A stretch of 64,000 nt of DNA from Paracoccus sp. R12_2 (GCF_017744015.1 NZ_JAGHRA010000001.1:372001-436000), one strand, 5' to 3'; positions 35,205 to 46,008 are shown, counted from the stretch's first letter. Made by a program: numbers and translations. Notes: a model not told the origin generated them from the letters alone.

Positions 35205-35860
35205 TGATCTTTGCCGCCGGGCTTGGCACGCGGATGCGCCCGCTGACCGACACATGTCCGAAGCCGCTGATCCGGGTCGGCGGACAGACCCTGCTGGATC
35301 GTGCGCTGGCGCTGGGACGGCAGGCCGGATGCGCGCCGATTGCGGTGAACAGCCACTATCTGGGCCAGCAGATCGCCGATCATCTGGCCGGGCAGGACGT
35401 CGCGATCAGCGACGAACCCGGCACCATCCTCGACACTGGCGGTGGCTTGCGAAAGGCGCTGCCGCTGCTGGGGCGGGGGCCGGTGATGACGCTGAACCCG
35501 GATGTGGTCTGGACCGGGCCGAACCCTCTGGCCGCGCTGGCCGATGCGTGGCGCGACGACATGCACGCGCTTCTGGCGCTGGTCCCGCTGGAGGGCGCCA
35601 CGGCGCGGATCGGCGCGGGCGATTTCGCGCTGGATCAGGACGGGCGGATCAGCCGCAAGGGCGATTTCGTCTATGCCGGGGCACAGATCATCCGGCCCGA
35701 CCTGCTGACCGACATTCCCGAGAAGGTGTTTTCGCTGAACCGTCTCTGGGATCTGATGATCGCCCAGGGGACCGCGTTCGGCATGATCCACAAGGGCGGC
35801 TGGTGCGATGTCGGACGCCCCGACGCAATTCCGCTGGCCGAGGCGCTGCTGCATGGCTGA
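35192..35860 (+). CDS. murU: N-acetylmuramate alpha-1-phosphate uridylyltransferase
   Basis: A 222-residue nucleotidyltransferase. The N-terminal signature A-A-G-L-G-T-R-M-R-P-L-T (residues 8-19) and K-P-L-I bind UTP; the D-V-V-W segment near 107 provides the metal-binding Asp. MurU makes UDP-MurNAc from MurNAc-1-phosphate and so bypasses de novo synthesis (the fosfomycin-sensitive route) during wall recycling. Direct overlap with the AmgK-like kinase upstream supports this over other sugar-1-phosphate uridylyltransferases. It also overlaps the addB start, so four genes form a tight translational chain. Confidence 0.92.
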   Translation: MRPLMIFAAGLGTRMRPLTDTCPKPLIRVGGQTLLDRALALGRQAGCAPIAVNSHYLGQQIADHLAGQDVAISDEPGTILDTGGGLRKALPLLGRGPVMTLNPDVVWTGPNPLAALADAWRDDMHALLALVPLEGATARIGAGDFALDQDGRISRKGDFVYAGAQIIRPDLLTDIPEKVFSLNRLWDLMIAQGTAFGMIHKGGWCDVGRPDAIPLAEALLHG

Positions 35861-38801
35861 GTGGCAAAGCGGCCTGTTCGCCCTTCCGCCCGGCGTCGAT
35901 TTCGCGGCCGAGTTCGTGCACGGTTTTCTGGACCGGATGTCCGGCCAGCCGCCCGAGGCCGTGGCGCGCGTCACGATCTATGCCAATTCCGGCCGCACCC
36001 TGACCGCAATGCAGGACGCCTTTGACCGGCACGGCCCGCTTCTGCTGCCGACTCTACGGGTCGTGACCGATCTGGGCGCAGGTCCGGCGGCGGCGGATGG
36101 ACCGCTTGCCGCACCGTTGGCGCGCAGGCTTGAACTGGCGCGACTGATCGACGGATTGCTGCGCAAGCGCCCCGACCTGGCGGCTGGCCATTCGGTGCCC
36201 GCGCTGGCGCATTCGCTGGCCGACCTGATGACCGAAATGCAGACCGAAGGCTGCGGCCCGGATGCGCTGTATTCCATCGACACCGGTGATCATGCGCGCC
36301 ATTGGCAAAATGCGCTGGAATTCCTGCGCATCGCCGCCGATTTCCACCTGAAGGGAGCGCCGGTCGATCGCGCCGCCCGCCAGCGCATCGCAGCCCAGAC
36401 CGCCGCCGCCGATTGGGCCCGGGGACTGAACCTGCCTGCCGATCCGGTGATCGTCGCGGGTTCGACCGGATCGCACGGTGCGACGCGGCTGTTCATGCAG
36501 GCGGTGGCCGGGCTGCCGAACGGCGCCGTCGTGCTGCCCGGCTTTGACGCGGGCCAGCCGCAGGATGTGTGGGACCGGCTGGACGTCACCGCCGAGGATC
36601 ATCCGCAAGCCCGCTTCGCGCCCCTGATCGGCGCAGTCGGCATGCCCCGCGCATGGACGGACGCAGCCGCCGCGGCACCCGACCGCAACCGGCTGGTGTC
36701 ACTGGCCCTGAGGCCCGCCCCGGTCACAGACCAGTGGATCGCCGAGGGACCGTCCCTGCCCGACCTGTTGCCCGCCTGCGATGGGCTGACCCTGATCGAG
36801 GCCGACCAGCCTGGGCAAGAAGCCGAAGCCATCGCCCTGGTCATGCGCGACGCTGCTGAACGGGTCACGCCGGTGACGCTGATCGCCGCCGATCGCGACC
36901 TGATCCGGCGTGTGAACGCGGCACTGGACCGCTGGCATCTGCGCGCAGATGACAGTGCCGGTCGTCCGTTGCCGCAGACCGCGCCGGGCCTGTTCCTGCG
37001 CCATGTGACGGGGCTGTTCGGCGAGGCACTGACCATCGACCGGCTGCTGATCCTGTTGAAACATCCGCTGACGGCGACCGGCTCTTTGATGATCGGTGCG
37101 AACGATGCCAGACGTCAGGCACGTGATCTGGAACTGGAGTTGCGCGACCGGGGGCCGGTCTTTCCCACCGGCGACGCGTTGCGAAACTGGGCGACACGGG
37201 GCGATGAGGTGCGCAAGCTGTGGGCAGAATGGGCGGCAGACGTTGCAGATCGCTTCAAGGTCTTCGAGACCGATCTGACGCCCCGCCCGATTTCGGACCG
37301 GCTGGCGGATCTTCGCCACATGGCCGAGATGCTGGCCGCTGGCCCGGGTGGCGATGCAAACGCGTCGGAACTGTGGAAGAAAAAGCCCGGCCAGCTTGCC
37401 AGATCCGTCATTGACCATCTGGCCGAACACGCGGGGGAAGGACCGGATCTGGGCCCGGGCGATTTTGCCAGCCTGCTGTACGATGAACTGCAGGCGCTGG
37501 CCGACCGCACCGAGGCAGATTATAATCCACTGCTGAAAATCCGCGGCCCGCGCGAGGCACGGATCGTGGGCGCGGGCCTGGTCATCCTGTCGGGCCTGAA
37601 CGAAGGCGGCTGGCCGCAGGCACTGACGCCCGACCCCTGGCTGTCGCGCCAGATGCGGCTGCAGTCCGGACTTACCCTGCCGGAACGCCAGATCGGTCTG
37701 GCCGCGCATGATTTCCAGCAAGGCATCGGTGCTGCGCGGGTGATCCTGACACGGGCAAAGCGCAATGCGGAAGCCGAGACAATTCCGTCGCGCTGGCTGA
37801 ACCGTCTGACAAATCTGATGGCCGGCCTGCCGGAACGCAACGGCCCCCAGGCGCTGCACGCAATGCGTGAACGTGGCAGGCAGTGGCTGGCCCTGGCCGA
37901 GGCCGCGGCCCGGCCCAACGCACGGCTGGCGCCGGCTGCCCGCCCCTCGCCCATTCCGCCCGCACCCGCCTTCGACGAACTTCCCGTGACGGATATCGCG
38001 CTGCTGATCCGCGATCCCTACGCCGTCTATGCCAAGCGGGTGCTGAAACTGCGGCCGCTGAACCCGCTGCGCCCGGAACCCGACGCCGCCCTGCGCGGCC
38101 AGACCCTGCACAGCATCGTCGAGGCCTTGTTGCGCACACGACCGTCAGCGCAGACCCCGCCCGACGCGCTGCGCCGGACATTTCTGGCAATCACCGCGCA
38201 GGTTCTGGAAAACGAGGTGCCGTGGCCATCGGCCCGCGCCTTCTGGCAGGCCCGGATGGAGGGGATCGCCGACCGGATCGTTTCCGACGAACTGGCCCGG
38301 CTGGCCGAGGGCAGCCCGCAGGTAATCGAACAGCGCGGCGCGGTCCGGGTGCCCGGCATGAATTTCCGGCTGACCGCAAAACCCGACCGGATCGACCTGC
38401 TGCACGATGGCCGGGCAATGATCTACGACTACAAGTCCGGCAAGCCGCCATCGGACGCGCAGATCGCGCATTTCGACAAGCAACTGGTGCTGGAGGCCGC
38501 AATGGCCCGGCACGGCGGATTCCCGGATCTGGGTCCGGTGGACGTGGCCGGGATCCGCTATATCCAGCTGGGGGGCGATGGCGCGACCCACGAACGCGAC
38601 TTCTCGGCCGTGATCGAGGGGCAGAACTGGGACGGCTTCCTGCGCCTGATCGCGTCATATCTGACCGGCGGAACAGGCTTCACCGCGATCCGGGCGCCGG
38701 AATTGCGGGCCTATGCCGGCGACTATGATCATCTGGCGCGCTATGGCGAATGGTCGTTGGCCGATGACCCGCAGCCCGGAAAGGTCGGCCATGACGAATG
38801 A
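35853..38801 (+). CDS. addB: double-strand break repair protein AddB
   Basis: Subunit of the AddAB helicase-nuclease that resects broken DNA ends for RecA loading. From ATG 35853 (inside the end of murU) it has 982 residues. The alphaproteobacterial AddB start F-A-L-P-P-G-V-D-F is present. No intact Walker A is visible, in line with an inactive helicase domain. The C-terminal nuclease domain carries R-I-D-L-L then I-Y-D-Y-K-S-G-K near residue 865, the D-x-K core of the RecB-type PD-(D/E)XK nuclease. It overlaps addA by 11 bases. Confidence 0.95.
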   Translation: MAEWQSGLFALPPGVDFAAEFVHGFLDRMSGQPPEAVARVTIYANSGRTLTAMQDAFDRHGPLLLPTLRVVTDLGAGPAAADGPLAAPLARRLELARLIDGLLRKRPDLAAGHSVPALAHSLADLMTEMQTEGCGPDALYSIDTGDHARHWQNALEFLRIAADFHLKGAPVDRAARQRIAAQTAAADWARGLNLPADPVIVAGSTGSHGATRLFMQAVAGLPNGAVVLPGFDAGQPQDVWDRLDVTAEDHPQARFAPLIGAVGMPRAWTDAAAAAPDRNRLVSLALRPAPVTDQWIAEGPSLPDLLPACDGLTLIEADQPGQEAEAIALVMRDAAERVTPVTLIAADRDLIRRVNAALDRWHLRADDSAGRPLPQTAPGLFLRHVTGLFGEALTIDRLLILLKHPLTATGSLMIGANDARRQARDLELELRDRGPVFPTGDALRNWATRGDEVRKLWAEWAADVADRFKVFETDLTPRPISDRLADLRHMAEMLAAGPGGDANASELWKKKPGQLARSVIDHLAEHAGEGPDLGPGDFASLLYDELQALADRTEADYNPLLKIRGPREARIVGAGLVILSGLNEGGWPQALTPDPWLSRQMRLQSGLTLPERQIGLAAHDFQQGIGAARVILTRAKRNAEAETIPSRWLNRLTNLMAGLPERNGPQALHAMRERGRQWLALAEAAARPNARLAPAARPSPIPPAPAFDELPVTDIALLIRDPYAVYAKRVLKLRPLNPLRPEPDAALRGQTLHSIVEALLRTRPSAQTPPDALRRTFLAITAQVLENEVPWPSARAFWQARMEGIADRIVSDELARLAEGSPQVIEQRGAVRVPGMNFRLTAKPDRIDLLHDGRAMIYDYKSGKPPSDAQIAHFDKQLVLEAAMARHGGFPDLGPVDVAGIRYIQLGGDGATHERDFSAVIEGQNWDGFLRLIASYLTGGTGFTAIRAPELRAYAGDYDHLARYGEWSLADDPQPGKVGHDE

Positions 38802-41800
38802 CGCGACGCTGAACCAGATCGCCGCCGCCGATCCGCTGCGCTCGACCTGGCTGACGGCGAATGCCGGATCGGGCAAGACGCGGGTGCTGACCGACCGCGT
38901 CGCGCGTCTGCTGCTGTCGGGCTGCGCGCCCGAACGCATCCTGTGCCTGACCTATACCAAGGCGGCCGCGACCGAGATGCAGAACCGTCTGCTGCGCCGC
39001 CTGGGCGAATGGGCGATGCTGCCCGAACCCCGGCTGCGCGCCGCACTGGCGGATCTGGGCGAGGGCGTCACCGCCGATCTGGCACAGGCGCGGCGGTTGT
39101 TCGCCCGCGCCATCGAAACCCCCGGCGGGCTGAAGGTCCAGACCATCCACAGCTTCTGCGCGGCGCTTCTGCGGCGCTTTCCACTGGAAGCCGGCGTCCC
39201 GATGGGGTTCGCGGAACTGGACGACCGCTCGGCCCGCGTTCTGCGCGCCGAGATCGTCGAGGAAATGGCCCACGACGGCGACCCCGCGATCCGCGACCTG
39301 ACCGCATTGCATGGCGGCGACAATCTGGACGGGTTCCTGGCCAGCCTGTCCGAGGCCGATTTCGGCGATACCCCCGACGCGGAGGCGATCTGGGCGGTAC
39401 TGGGGCTGCCGGCCGGACTGACCGAGGATCTGTTGCTGGGCCATGTGTTCGAGGGGGGCGAGGCTGATCTGTTCGATGCGCTGCTGCCGGTCTTTGCGAC
39501 CGGCGGCACGACCGATGCGCGACTGGCCGCCAAGCTGGGTCAGGGCAACTGGCACGCGCCCGGCATGGCCGAACTGCACCTGCTGATCGGCGCGCTGCTG
39601 ACGGGATCCGGCGCCAAGGAACCCTTTACCGCGAAAATCGGCAGCCTTCCGACCAAGGGACTGCGGACCGGCCCGTGCGCACCGTTCATGGCCGATCTGG
39701 AAGACCTGATGCTGCGTGTGCAGGATGCCCGCGCTGACGCGCTGGCGCTGGCGCTGGCCGGCAAGACGCTGGCGCTGCATCGCTTTGGCCATGAATTCAC
39801 GCGGCGGCTGGCGCAGCGCAAGGCCGCGCATGGCTGGCTGGATTTCGACGACCTGATCCGCAAGACCGCACAGCTTCTGCGCGAATCCAGCATGGCGCAA
39901 TGGGTGCTGTGGCGGCTGGATGGCGGCATCGACCATATCCTTGTCGACGAGGCACAGGACACCAGCCCCGAACAATGGCGCGTCGTGCGCAGCCTGACCG
40001 ACGAATTCACCAGCGGCGCGGGCGCGCAGGACCGCACCCGCACGCTGTTCGTGGTGGGCGACCCGAAACAGTCGATCTATTCCTTTCAGGGCGCCGACAT
40101 CGCCGTGTTCGAGGAAATGCGCGCCCGGTTCGGCGATGACTTTGCCGCCGTCCAGCGCCCGATGCAGCAGCGCGGTCTGGCACATTCCTTCCGCTCGTCC
40201 CCGGCGATCCTGTCGCTGGTCGATGCAGTGTTTCAGGGTGAGGCGGCCGAAGGGCTGGGCGATCCGCCCCGTCATATCGCCTTTCGCGACGCCTTGCCGG
40301 GCCGCGTCGATATCTGGCCGCCGCTGGCCGAACCCGACAGACCCGAGCCGGGCGACTGGACCCAGCCGGTCGATGCGCCCGCCGAAAACGCCGCCGACAC
40401 GATGCTGGCCCGCGCGGTGGCATCCCAGATCAGGGCGATGATCGGCACCCCCTTGCGAGACGCCAAGACAGGCGATCTGCGCGCCATCGGTCCGGGCGAT
40501 ATCCAGATTCTGGTGCAAAGAAGGGCCGGCCTGTTCGAGGATCTTCTGCGCGAATGCAAGGCCGCCGGGCTGCCGGTCGCCGGGGCCGACCGGCTGAAAC
40601 TGGCCGCCGAACTGGCGGTGCGCGACATCACCGCGACGCTGTCGGTGCTGGCCACGCCCGAGGACGATCTGTCGCTGGCCGCCGCATTGCGATCACCGCT
40701 GTTCGGTTTGTCCGAAGACGATCTTTACCGGCTGGCTGTCGGGCGGGGCAAGAAACACCTGAACCAGCAACTGCGTGCCTCGTCTCATACGCACGCGTAC
40801 GCAGTCTTGTCAGATTTGATGGACAAGGCCGATTACTGGCGGCCCTATGACCTGATCTCGCGCCTGCTGACCCGGCATGGCGGGCGCGCTGCGCTGATCG
40901 CAAGACTGGGAGAAGAAGCCGAGGACGGGATCGACGAATTGCTGTCGCAGGCCCTTGCCTATGAAAGTGCCGAGACGCCGTCACTGACCGGTTTCCTCGT
41001 CTGGCTGTCCAGCGACGAGGTCGAGGTCAAGCGACAATTGCCGGGGGGCGCGGGCGGGCTGATCCGGATCATGACCGTGCACGGGTCCAAGGGTCTGGAA
41101 AGCCCGGTGGTCATCCTGCCCGAAACCAGAAAGCGCCGTCCCGACAGTCGCACCCGCACGGTGCGGATCGATGGCCGCCCGACATGGCGCGGCAGCGCCG
41201 CAGAACGCCCCGACGCGGTGGCCGATGCCGTCGCAGAGCAGACGCGGTTGCAGGAACAGGAACGCCGCCGGCTGCTTTACGTCGCGATGACGCGGGCCGA
41301 AAGCTGGCTGATCGTGGCGGCGGCGGGCGAGACCGGGGCTGGGCTGGACAGCTGGCACGCGATGATCGCGGACGGAGCCGGCCGCGCGTCGCTGGATCGT
41401 GCGGAAATCCCGATCGACGGCATAGGCACCGGCCTGCGGCTGTCATTCGGCGACTGGCCCACCGGCGATGTCGGCACCCAGCCCGTGTCACCCGCCCGGA
41501 TCGCGGTGCCCGATTGGGCGCGCCTGCCCGCCCCGCAGCCGCCGGAACGCGCGCGCCCCGTCGCCGCGACGTCGCTTGGCGGGGCCAAGGTGCTGACCGG
41601 CCCGGTCGACGACGCCGATCCCGAGGCCGCGATGCTGCGCGGCACGCGACTGCACCTGCTGCTGGAACATCTACCGGGTACACCGCCCGAGGCCTGGGAC
41701 GGGCTGGCCCGGGCCGCCCTTGCCGGGGCCGAAGGCGGGTTGCCCGACGCGGCCGAATTCGCCGACCTGATGTCCGAGGCGCGCGCGGTCATTCAGGCAC

Positions 41801-42165
41801 CTTCATTGGCCCAGGTGATGGATGTGCCCGAAGGCACCACCGTGCTGCGCGAAGTCCGCCTGACCGCGCCGCTGCCCGGATTGGGCATCCTGCACGGCAC
41901 CGTCGACCGGCTGCTGGTCCGCGACGATCAGGTGCTTGCCATCGACTACAAATCGAATACCGAGGTACCGGCGACGCCCGACGCCACGCCAGAGGGGATC
42001 CTGCGTCAGATGGCCGCCTATCGCGCGGCGCTGCAGGCGATCTATCCCGGTCGTGCCATAGGCGCGGCCATCCTGTGGACCGCGACGCGCAGCCTGATGG
42101 CATTGCCGGATCCGCTGCTGGACGGGGTGGCCGATACCCTTGACCCCACGCGCCTGCGTCCATAG
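38791..42165 (+). CDS. addA: double-strand break repair helicase-nuclease AddA
   Basis: UvrD-like helicase plus nuclease of 1124 residues. Walker A is A-N-A-G-S-G-K-T at 23-30; helicase motif II D-E-A-Q-D appears near 386, motif [13 protein letters not shown] near 423, and motif V/VI H-G-S-K-G-L-E and L-L-Y-V-A-M-T-R-A near 768 and 828. The C-terminal nuclease has A-I-D-Y-K-S-N near 1050. It works with AddB on double-strand ends and recognises Chi-like sites. It is last of the overlapping chain before trxA, which follows after 58 bases. Confidence 0.96.
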   Translation: MTNDATLNQIAAADPLRSTWLTANAGSGKTRVLTDRVARLLLSGCAPERILCLTYTKAAATEMQNRLLRRLGEWAMLPEPRLRAALADLGEGVTADLAQARRLFARAIETPGGLKVQTIHSFCAALLRRFPLEAGVPMGFAELDDRSARVLRAEIVEEMAHDGDPAIRDLTALHGGDNLDGFLASLSEADFGDTPDAEAIWAVLGLPAGLTEDLLLGHVFEGGEADLFDALLPVFATGGTTDARLAAKLGQGNWHAPGMAELHLLIGALLTGSGAKEPFTAKIGSLPTKGLRTGPCAPFMADLEDLMLRVQDARADALALALAGKTLALHRFGHEFTRRLAQRKAAHGWLDFDDLIRKTAQLLRESSMAQWVLWRLDGGIDHILVDEAQDTSPEQWRVVRSLTDEFTSGAGAQDRTRTLFVVGDPKQSIYSFQGADIAVFEEMRARFGDDFAAVQRPMQQRGLAHSFRSSPAILSLVDAVFQGEAAEGLGDPPRHIAFRDALPGRVDIWPPLAEPDRPEPGDWTQPVDAPAENAADTMLARAVASQIRAMIGTPLRDAKTGDLRAIGPGDIQILVQRRAGLFEDLLRECKAAGLPVAGADRLKLAAELAVRDITATLSVLATPEDDLSLAAALRSPLFGLSEDDLYRLAVGRGKKHLNQQLRASSHTHAYAVLSDLMDKADYWRPYDLISRLLTRHGGRAALIARLGEEAEDGIDELLSQALAYESAETPSLTGFLVWLSSDEVEVKRQLPGGAGGLIRIMTVHGSKGLESPVVILPETRKRRPDSRTRTVRIDGRPTWRGSAAERPDAVADAVAEQTRLQEQERRRLLYVAMTRAESWLIVAAAGETGAGLDSWHAMIADGAGRASLDRAEIPIDGIGTGLRLSFGDWPTGDVGTQPVSPARIAVPDWARLPAPQPPERARPVAATSLGGAKVLTGPVDDADPEAAMLRGTRLHLLLEHLPGTPPEAWDGLARAALAGAEGGLPDAAEFADLMSEARAVIQAPSLAQVMDVPEGTTVLREVRLTAPLPGLGILHGTVDRLLVRDDQVLAIDYKSNTEVPATPDATPEGILRQMAAYRAALQAIYPGRAIGAAILWTATRSLMALPDPLLDGVADTLDPTRLRP

Positions 42166-42223
42166 CTGTATTCCATCCCGCCACGCCGGAACGCCCGGCC
42201 CCGCCTTCCAAGGAGAGATCAGC

Positions 42224-42544
42224 ATGGCTACCGTGCACGTCAATGACAGCGAATTCGACGCCGAAGTGCGTCAGGCCGAAACCCCGGTGATCGTCGATTT
42301 CTGGGCCGAATGGTGTGGCCCCTGCAAGCAGATCGGCCCGGCTCTGGAAGAGCTGTCAGACGAATATGCCGGCAAGCTGAAGATCGTGAAGGTCAACGTG
42401 GACGAGAACCCCGAACAGGCCGCCGCCCTTGGCGTGCGCGGCATCCCGGCGCTGTTCATGTTCAAGGATGGCGAGGTGGTGTCGAACCGGATGGGCGCCG
42501 CGCCCAAGGCCGCGCTGAAAAGCTGGATCGACGAATCCGTCTGA
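42224..42544 (+). CDS. trxA: thioredoxin
   Basis: General cytosolic disulfide reductase of 106 residues, the usual thioredoxin 1 size. The redox motif W-A-E-W-C-G-P-C-K sits near residues 27-35, and the conserved cis-proline region R-G-I-P-A-L near 73. AAGGAGAG is 9 bases before the ATG. It follows addA, an order recalled from other Rhodobacterales, and is closed by a good terminator at 42564-42597. Confidence 0.97.
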   Translation: MATVHVNDSEFDAEVRQAETPVIVDFWAEWCGPCKQIGPALEELSDEYAGKLKIVKVNVDENPEQAAALGVRGIPALFMFKDGEVVSNRMGAAPKAALKSWIDESV

Positions 42545-42563
42545 TCGCCTGACCTTCCTGCGT

Positions 42564-42597
42564 CGCCGCCCCGGCCCCTGCGCCCGGGCGGCGTTTT
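42564..42597 (+). terminator. Rho-independent terminator after trxA
   Basis: CGCCGCCC (42564-42571) pairs with GGGCGGCG (42586-42593), directly followed by TTTT. It lies 20 bases after the trxA stop and in front of the convergent cupin gene. Confidence 0.8.
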
Positions 42598-42609
42598 CAT
42601 GTCCGGCTG

Positions 42610-42990
42610 TCAGTCAGGCTCTGTTTCCGGGTCCGGAAGATCGGTCTGGATCCAGCGCGGCGACAGGTGGATATCCGTCGTTTCCAGCCGTCCCGGACCC
42701 AGATTGTGGAACTTGTGCGGCATGTCGCGCGGCCCGAACAGGACATCACCTGCGACCGCCTCGATCTTCTGCGCCCCGATCGTGAACAGCGCCCGGCCCT
42801 GACGAACGATGAATACCTCGTCATAGGGGTGGACATGCCATGCCGGTCCCTTGCCCGGCGTGTCTGTCTGGTAGAACAGCACCGTCACATCGGTGCCCAA
42901 CTCCGCGCCTTCGACATGGCCGCGCCACGCCTCATTCCCACTGGCCCAATCCTTGCGCGACACGCGCATCGGAACCCGCCCATCCGTCAT
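42610..42990 (-). CDS. cupin domain-containing protein
   Basis: A 126-residue single-domain cupin. The metal site is seen as H-V-H-P-Y-D-E near residue 56 (first motif) and G-P-R-D-M-P-H-K-F-H-N-L near 90 (second motif). GGAAAGG precedes ATG 42990; an upstream ATG in the same frame has no such site. Substrate and role are unknown. It is 22 bases downstream of a polysaccharide-type gene on the same strand and may be co-transcribed with it, but the two show no obvious functional link. Confidence 0.86.
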   Translation of the reverse strand: MTDGRVPMRVSRKDWASGNEAWRGHVEGAELGTDVTVLFYQTDTPGKGPAWHVHPYDEVFIVRQGRALFTIGAQKIEAVAGDVLFGPRDMPHKFHNLGPGRLETTDIHLSPRWIQTDLPDPETEPD

Positions 42991-43012
42991 TGTCCAACCT
43001 TTCCGATCTCGC

Positions 43013-43912
43013 CTAGACCGGCCAGCCACCCCGCCGCATCGCGGCCAGCAGGCGCTCATCGGCGTCCGCCGCCATCATATCCATGCTTTGTTCGCGAAGG
43101 AACCAGTGCAGATATCCGGCGAAATCCGGCCGATGGCCGGGCGCATCCGCCAGCGCCCGATCCGTGCCGAGTTCGGCGACGTTCAGCGCGATGTGATGAA
43201 AATCGACCTGCGCGAAAAGCACCGCCGGTTTGCCCAGAATATAGCCGTCGAACGCAACGGCGCTGTTCTGGGTGGCGACAAAGGCGCAATCGCGCAGAAG
43301 TGCCATCGTGTCGCCGCCGATCGCCAGGTTCGGGTGTCGCCGCGCCAGATCCGCAAGCGCGGCGCGGTCGGCGTCGTCATAATGTTCCTTGGGATGCAGC
43401 GTTGCGACGCAGGGACGTCCCGTCCGGGCCACCGCATCGACCATCGCGACCGGACTGACCGTCTGAAAGGACCGGTGCTGCCGAATGCGGCCCTGCAGCG
43501 GGATCAGCACATGATCCCCAGATCGCGGTTCGGGTCCGGGCAGCACGCGGCGGCACAGACGGTCGGCAAAGGCGCGCGCGGCAGGCGGATCGGCCGCAGG
43601 GCAGAATTCGGCTTGCGCGACCGGCCAGCGCCAGCGTTCCGCCACGGGCTCCAGCCGCCAGAATGGATAGTGATAGGCCAGCCGGAAGGTCAGCGCCCGA
43701 TCATGGGTCGGCTTCTCCATGTGATACAGCGCATAACCTGGAACATCCGGCGCCTCGGCGCGCGCACGCTTGCCCGACCAGCAGATTTCAACCTGCCAGC
43801 CGCGCGCGGTCAGCAATCCCTGCATCCTGTTGAGAAAGCCCAGCTTTTCGGCCCGCGCGGTGTGCAGGACCGGCGGATGCAGATAGATGCGCAGGAACCG
43901 GGACTGGCTCAT
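43013..43912 (-). CDS. uncharacterised polysaccharide-biosynthesis-like protein
   Basis: A 299-residue soluble protein with no signal peptide. The second half has the sequence style of GT-B fold capsule/teichoate-type proteins: T-L-H-P-K-E-H-Y, then I-G-G-D-T-M-A-L-L-R-D-C and V-A-T-Q-N-S-A-V-A-F-D-G-Y-I-L-G-K-P-A-V-L, the last resembling the donor-side loop where an acceptor sugar or lipid is monitored. That resemblance is to the KpsS/CDP-glycerol transferase group, but it is distant. It lies between hslV (divergent) and a cupin gene. A cell-surface carbohydrate role is plausible, not proven. Confidence 0.7.
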   Translation of the reverse strand: MSQSRFLRIYLHPPVLHTARAEKLGFLNRMQGLLTARGWQVEICWSGKRARAEAPDVPGYALYHMEKPTHDRALTFRLAYHYPFWRLEPVAERWRWPVAQAEFCPAADPPAARAFADRLCRRVLPGPEPRSGDHVLIPLQGRIRQHRSFQTVSPVAMVDAVARTGRPCVATLHPKEHYDDADRAALADLARRHPNLAIGGDTMALLRDCAFVATQNSAVAFDGYILGKPAVLFAQVDFHHIALNVAELGTDRALADAPGHRPDFAGYLHWFLREQSMDMMAADADERLLAAMRRGGWPV

Positions 43913-44009
43913 TCCGGCAGGCTAGAACCGGCCCGGATCGGGCGCAACTTCTTGCGCTGGGACGCTTGCGCCCATATCTGACCCGAAACGAGACGACGGA
44001 GGCCCTTTG

Positions 44010-44567
44010 ATGGCGGACGACAAGTTTCCCGGCTGGCACGGCACCACGATCCTTGCGGTGCGGCGCGGCGGCAAGGTGGTGATCGCGGGCGATGGTCAGG
44101 TCAGCGTCGGGCAGACCGTGATGAAGGGTACCGCGCGCAAGGTCCGTCGCCTGCAGCCCGGCGGGCGCGATGTCGTGACCGGCTTCGCGGGGTCCACCGC
44201 CGATGCCTTCACCCTGCTGGAACGGCTTGAAAAGAAGCTGGAAGGCGCCCCGGGACAGTTGCAGCGCGCCTGTGTCGAACTGGCCAAGGACTGGCGCACC
44301 GACAAGTATCTGCGCAATCTGGAAGCCATGCTGCTGGTCACCGACGGCGACCAGATCTTTGTGGTGACCGGGGCGGGCGACGTGCTGGAACCCGAACACG
44401 ACGTGGCCGCGATCGGATCGGGCGGCAATTTCGCACTGGCCGCCGCGCGCGGCCTGCTGGAAACCGACTTGGACGCCGAGCAGGTGGCACGCAGGGCGAT
44501 GGCCATTGCCGCCGATATCTGTGTCTATACCAACGGAAACCTGACGGTCGAGATCCTGGAAGGCTGA
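44010..44567 (+). CDS. hslV: ATP-dependent protease subunit HslV
   Basis: Proteolytic core of the HslUV (ClpYQ) complex, 185 residues from ATG 44010; a TTG three bases earlier is in frame but the ACGGAGG site fits the ATG. The short propeptide ends W-H-G and the mature protein would start with Thr12 in T-T-I-L-A-V-R-R, the catalytic N-terminal threonine. G-D-G-Q-V-S-V-G and F-A-G-S-T-A-D-A-F are further proteasome-fold landmarks. hslU follows after 76 bases that contain a terminator-like hairpin. Confidence 0.96.
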   Translation: MADDKFPGWHGTTILAVRRGGKVVIAGDGQVSVGQTVMKGTARKVRRLQPGGRDVVTGFAGSTADAFTLLERLEKKLEGAPGQLQRACVELAKDWRTDKYLRNLEAMLLVTDGDQIFVVTGAGDVLEPEHDVAAIGSGGNFALAAARGLLETDLDAEQVARRAMAIAADICVYTNGNLTVEILEG

Positions 44568-44614
44568 GGGGCGCTGCCCCGTCGCCGCTCCGGCGACTCC
44601 CCCGGGATATTTTT
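44568..44614 (+). terminator. double hairpin and T run between hslV and hslU
   Basis: GGGGC-GCT-GCCCC (44568-44580) is followed at once by GTCGCC-GCTCC-GGCGAC (44581-44597) and by TTTTT at 44610-44614. It looks like a terminator or attenuator that could lower hslU expression relative to hslV. The downstream ATATTTTTGCAAAGAAGAAG is a stretch recalled from other Rhodobacterales spacers. Confidence 0.55.
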
Positions 44615-44643
44615 GCAAAGAAGAAGCCAGTGAGGCGAAGAGC

Positions 44644-45951
44644 ATGAGCGATTTGACACCGCGCGAGATCGTGTCCGAACTGGACCGTTTCATCATCGGG
44701 CAGAAAGAGGCCAAGCGGGCGGTTTCCGTCGCGCTGCGCAATCGCTGGCGCCGCAAGCAGTTGGGCGACGATCTGCGCGACGAGATCTACCCCAAGAACA
44801 TCCTGATGATCGGGCCGACCGGCGTCGGCAAGACCGAGATCAGCCGGCGGCTGGCCAAGCTTGCCAATGCGCCCTTCATCAAGGTCGAGGCCACGAAGTT
44901 CACCGAGGTGGGCTATGTCGGGCGAGACGTCGAACAGATCATCCGCGATCTGGCCGACACCGCCATCGTCGATACGCGCGAGCGGATGCGCGACGAGGTG
45001 AAGGCCAAGGCGCATCATTCCGCGGAAGAGCGGGTGATCGAGGCACTGGCCGGTGAGGGCGCCCGAGACGGCACCCGGCAGATGTTCCGCGACAAGCTGA
45101 AGCGGGGCGAGCTGGACGATACGGTGATCGAGCTGGAACTGCAGGACAATTCAAACCCGCTTGGAGGAATGGAGATGCCGGGCCAGCCGGGTCAATCGCT
45201 GGGCGGCATGATGGATCTTTCGGGGCTGATGAAGGCGTTCGGCGGGCGACGTGTGCGGCGCAAGGTGACTGTCGCGGAAAGCTATGACCTGCTGATCGCG
45301 GAAGAGGCCGACAAGCTTCTGGACGACGAGGTGGTCAAGGCCGCCGCGCTGGAATCGGTGCAGGAGAACGGCATCGTCTTCATCGACGAGATCGACAAGG
45401 TCAGCGCCCGGTCCGATGCGCGCGGCGGCGATGTCAGCCGCGAAGGCGTGCAGCGCGACCTGTTGCCCCTGATCGAGGGCACGACGGTCAGCACCAAATA
45501 CGGCCCGGTCAAGACCGACCATATCCTGTTCATCGCCTCGGGCGCATTCCATGTCGCGAAACCCAGCGATCTGCTGCCCGAATTGCAGGGCCGACTGCCG
45601 ATCCGGGTCGAACTGCGGGCCCTGACCGAGCAGGATTTCATCCGCATTCTGACCGAGACCGACAATGCCCTGACTCGACAATACACTGCCCTGATGGCGA
45701 CCGAGGGCGTGACCGTCAGCTTTACCGACGACGGGATCGCGGCGCTGGCAAGGATTGCGGCCGAGGTGAACGGTGCCGTCGAGAATATCGGCGCAAGACG
45801 TCTTTATACGGTGATCGAGCGCGTTTTCGAGGAACTGTCCTTCACCGCACCGGATCAGAGCGGCGACAGCGTCAGCGTCGATGCCGCCTATGTCGAACGG
45901 CACCTGGGCGATCTGGCACGGTCGGCGGATCTGTCGCGTTACGTCCTGTAA
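44644..45951 (+). CDS. hslU: ATP-dependent protease ATPase subunit HslU
   Basis: AAA+ unfoldase that feeds proteins to HslV. It has 435 residues, the normal length. Walker A is G-P-T-G-V-G-K-T at 57-64; the I domain region lies around 110-230; Walker B is V-F-I-D-E-I-D-K near 245; sensor and arginine motifs follow (E-L-Q-G-R-L-P-I-R near 317). The C-terminal end [12 protein letters not shown] matches the tail that docks into HslV. The I-domain has Met/Gly-rich [14 protein letters not shown], as common in alphaproteobacteria. Confidence 0.97.
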   Translation: MSDLTPREIVSELDRFIIGQKEAKRAVSVALRNRWRRKQLGDDLRDEIYPKNILMIGPTGVGKTEISRRLAKLANAPFIKVEATKFTEVGYVGRDVEQIIRDLADTAIVDTRERMRDEVKAKAHHSAEERVIEALAGEGARDGTRQMFRDKLKRGELDDTVIELELQDNSNPLGGMEMPGQPGQSLGGMMDLSGLMKAFGGRRVRRKVTVAESYDLLIAEEADKLLDDEVVKAAALESVQENGIVFIDEIDKVSARSDARGGDVSREGVQRDLLPLIEGTTVSTKYGPVKTDHILFIASGAFHVAKPSDLLPELQGRLPIRVELRALTEQDFIRILTETDNALTRQYTALMATEGVTVSFTDDGIAALARIAAEVNGAVENIGARRLYTVIERVFEELSFTAPDQSGDSVSVDAAYVERHLGDLARSADLSRYVL

Positions 45952-46008
45952 CGGAACCCGTTCCCGCGATCCGGTGTTGGCCTTGTCGGATCAGCAAGGA
46001 AAGCCGCC

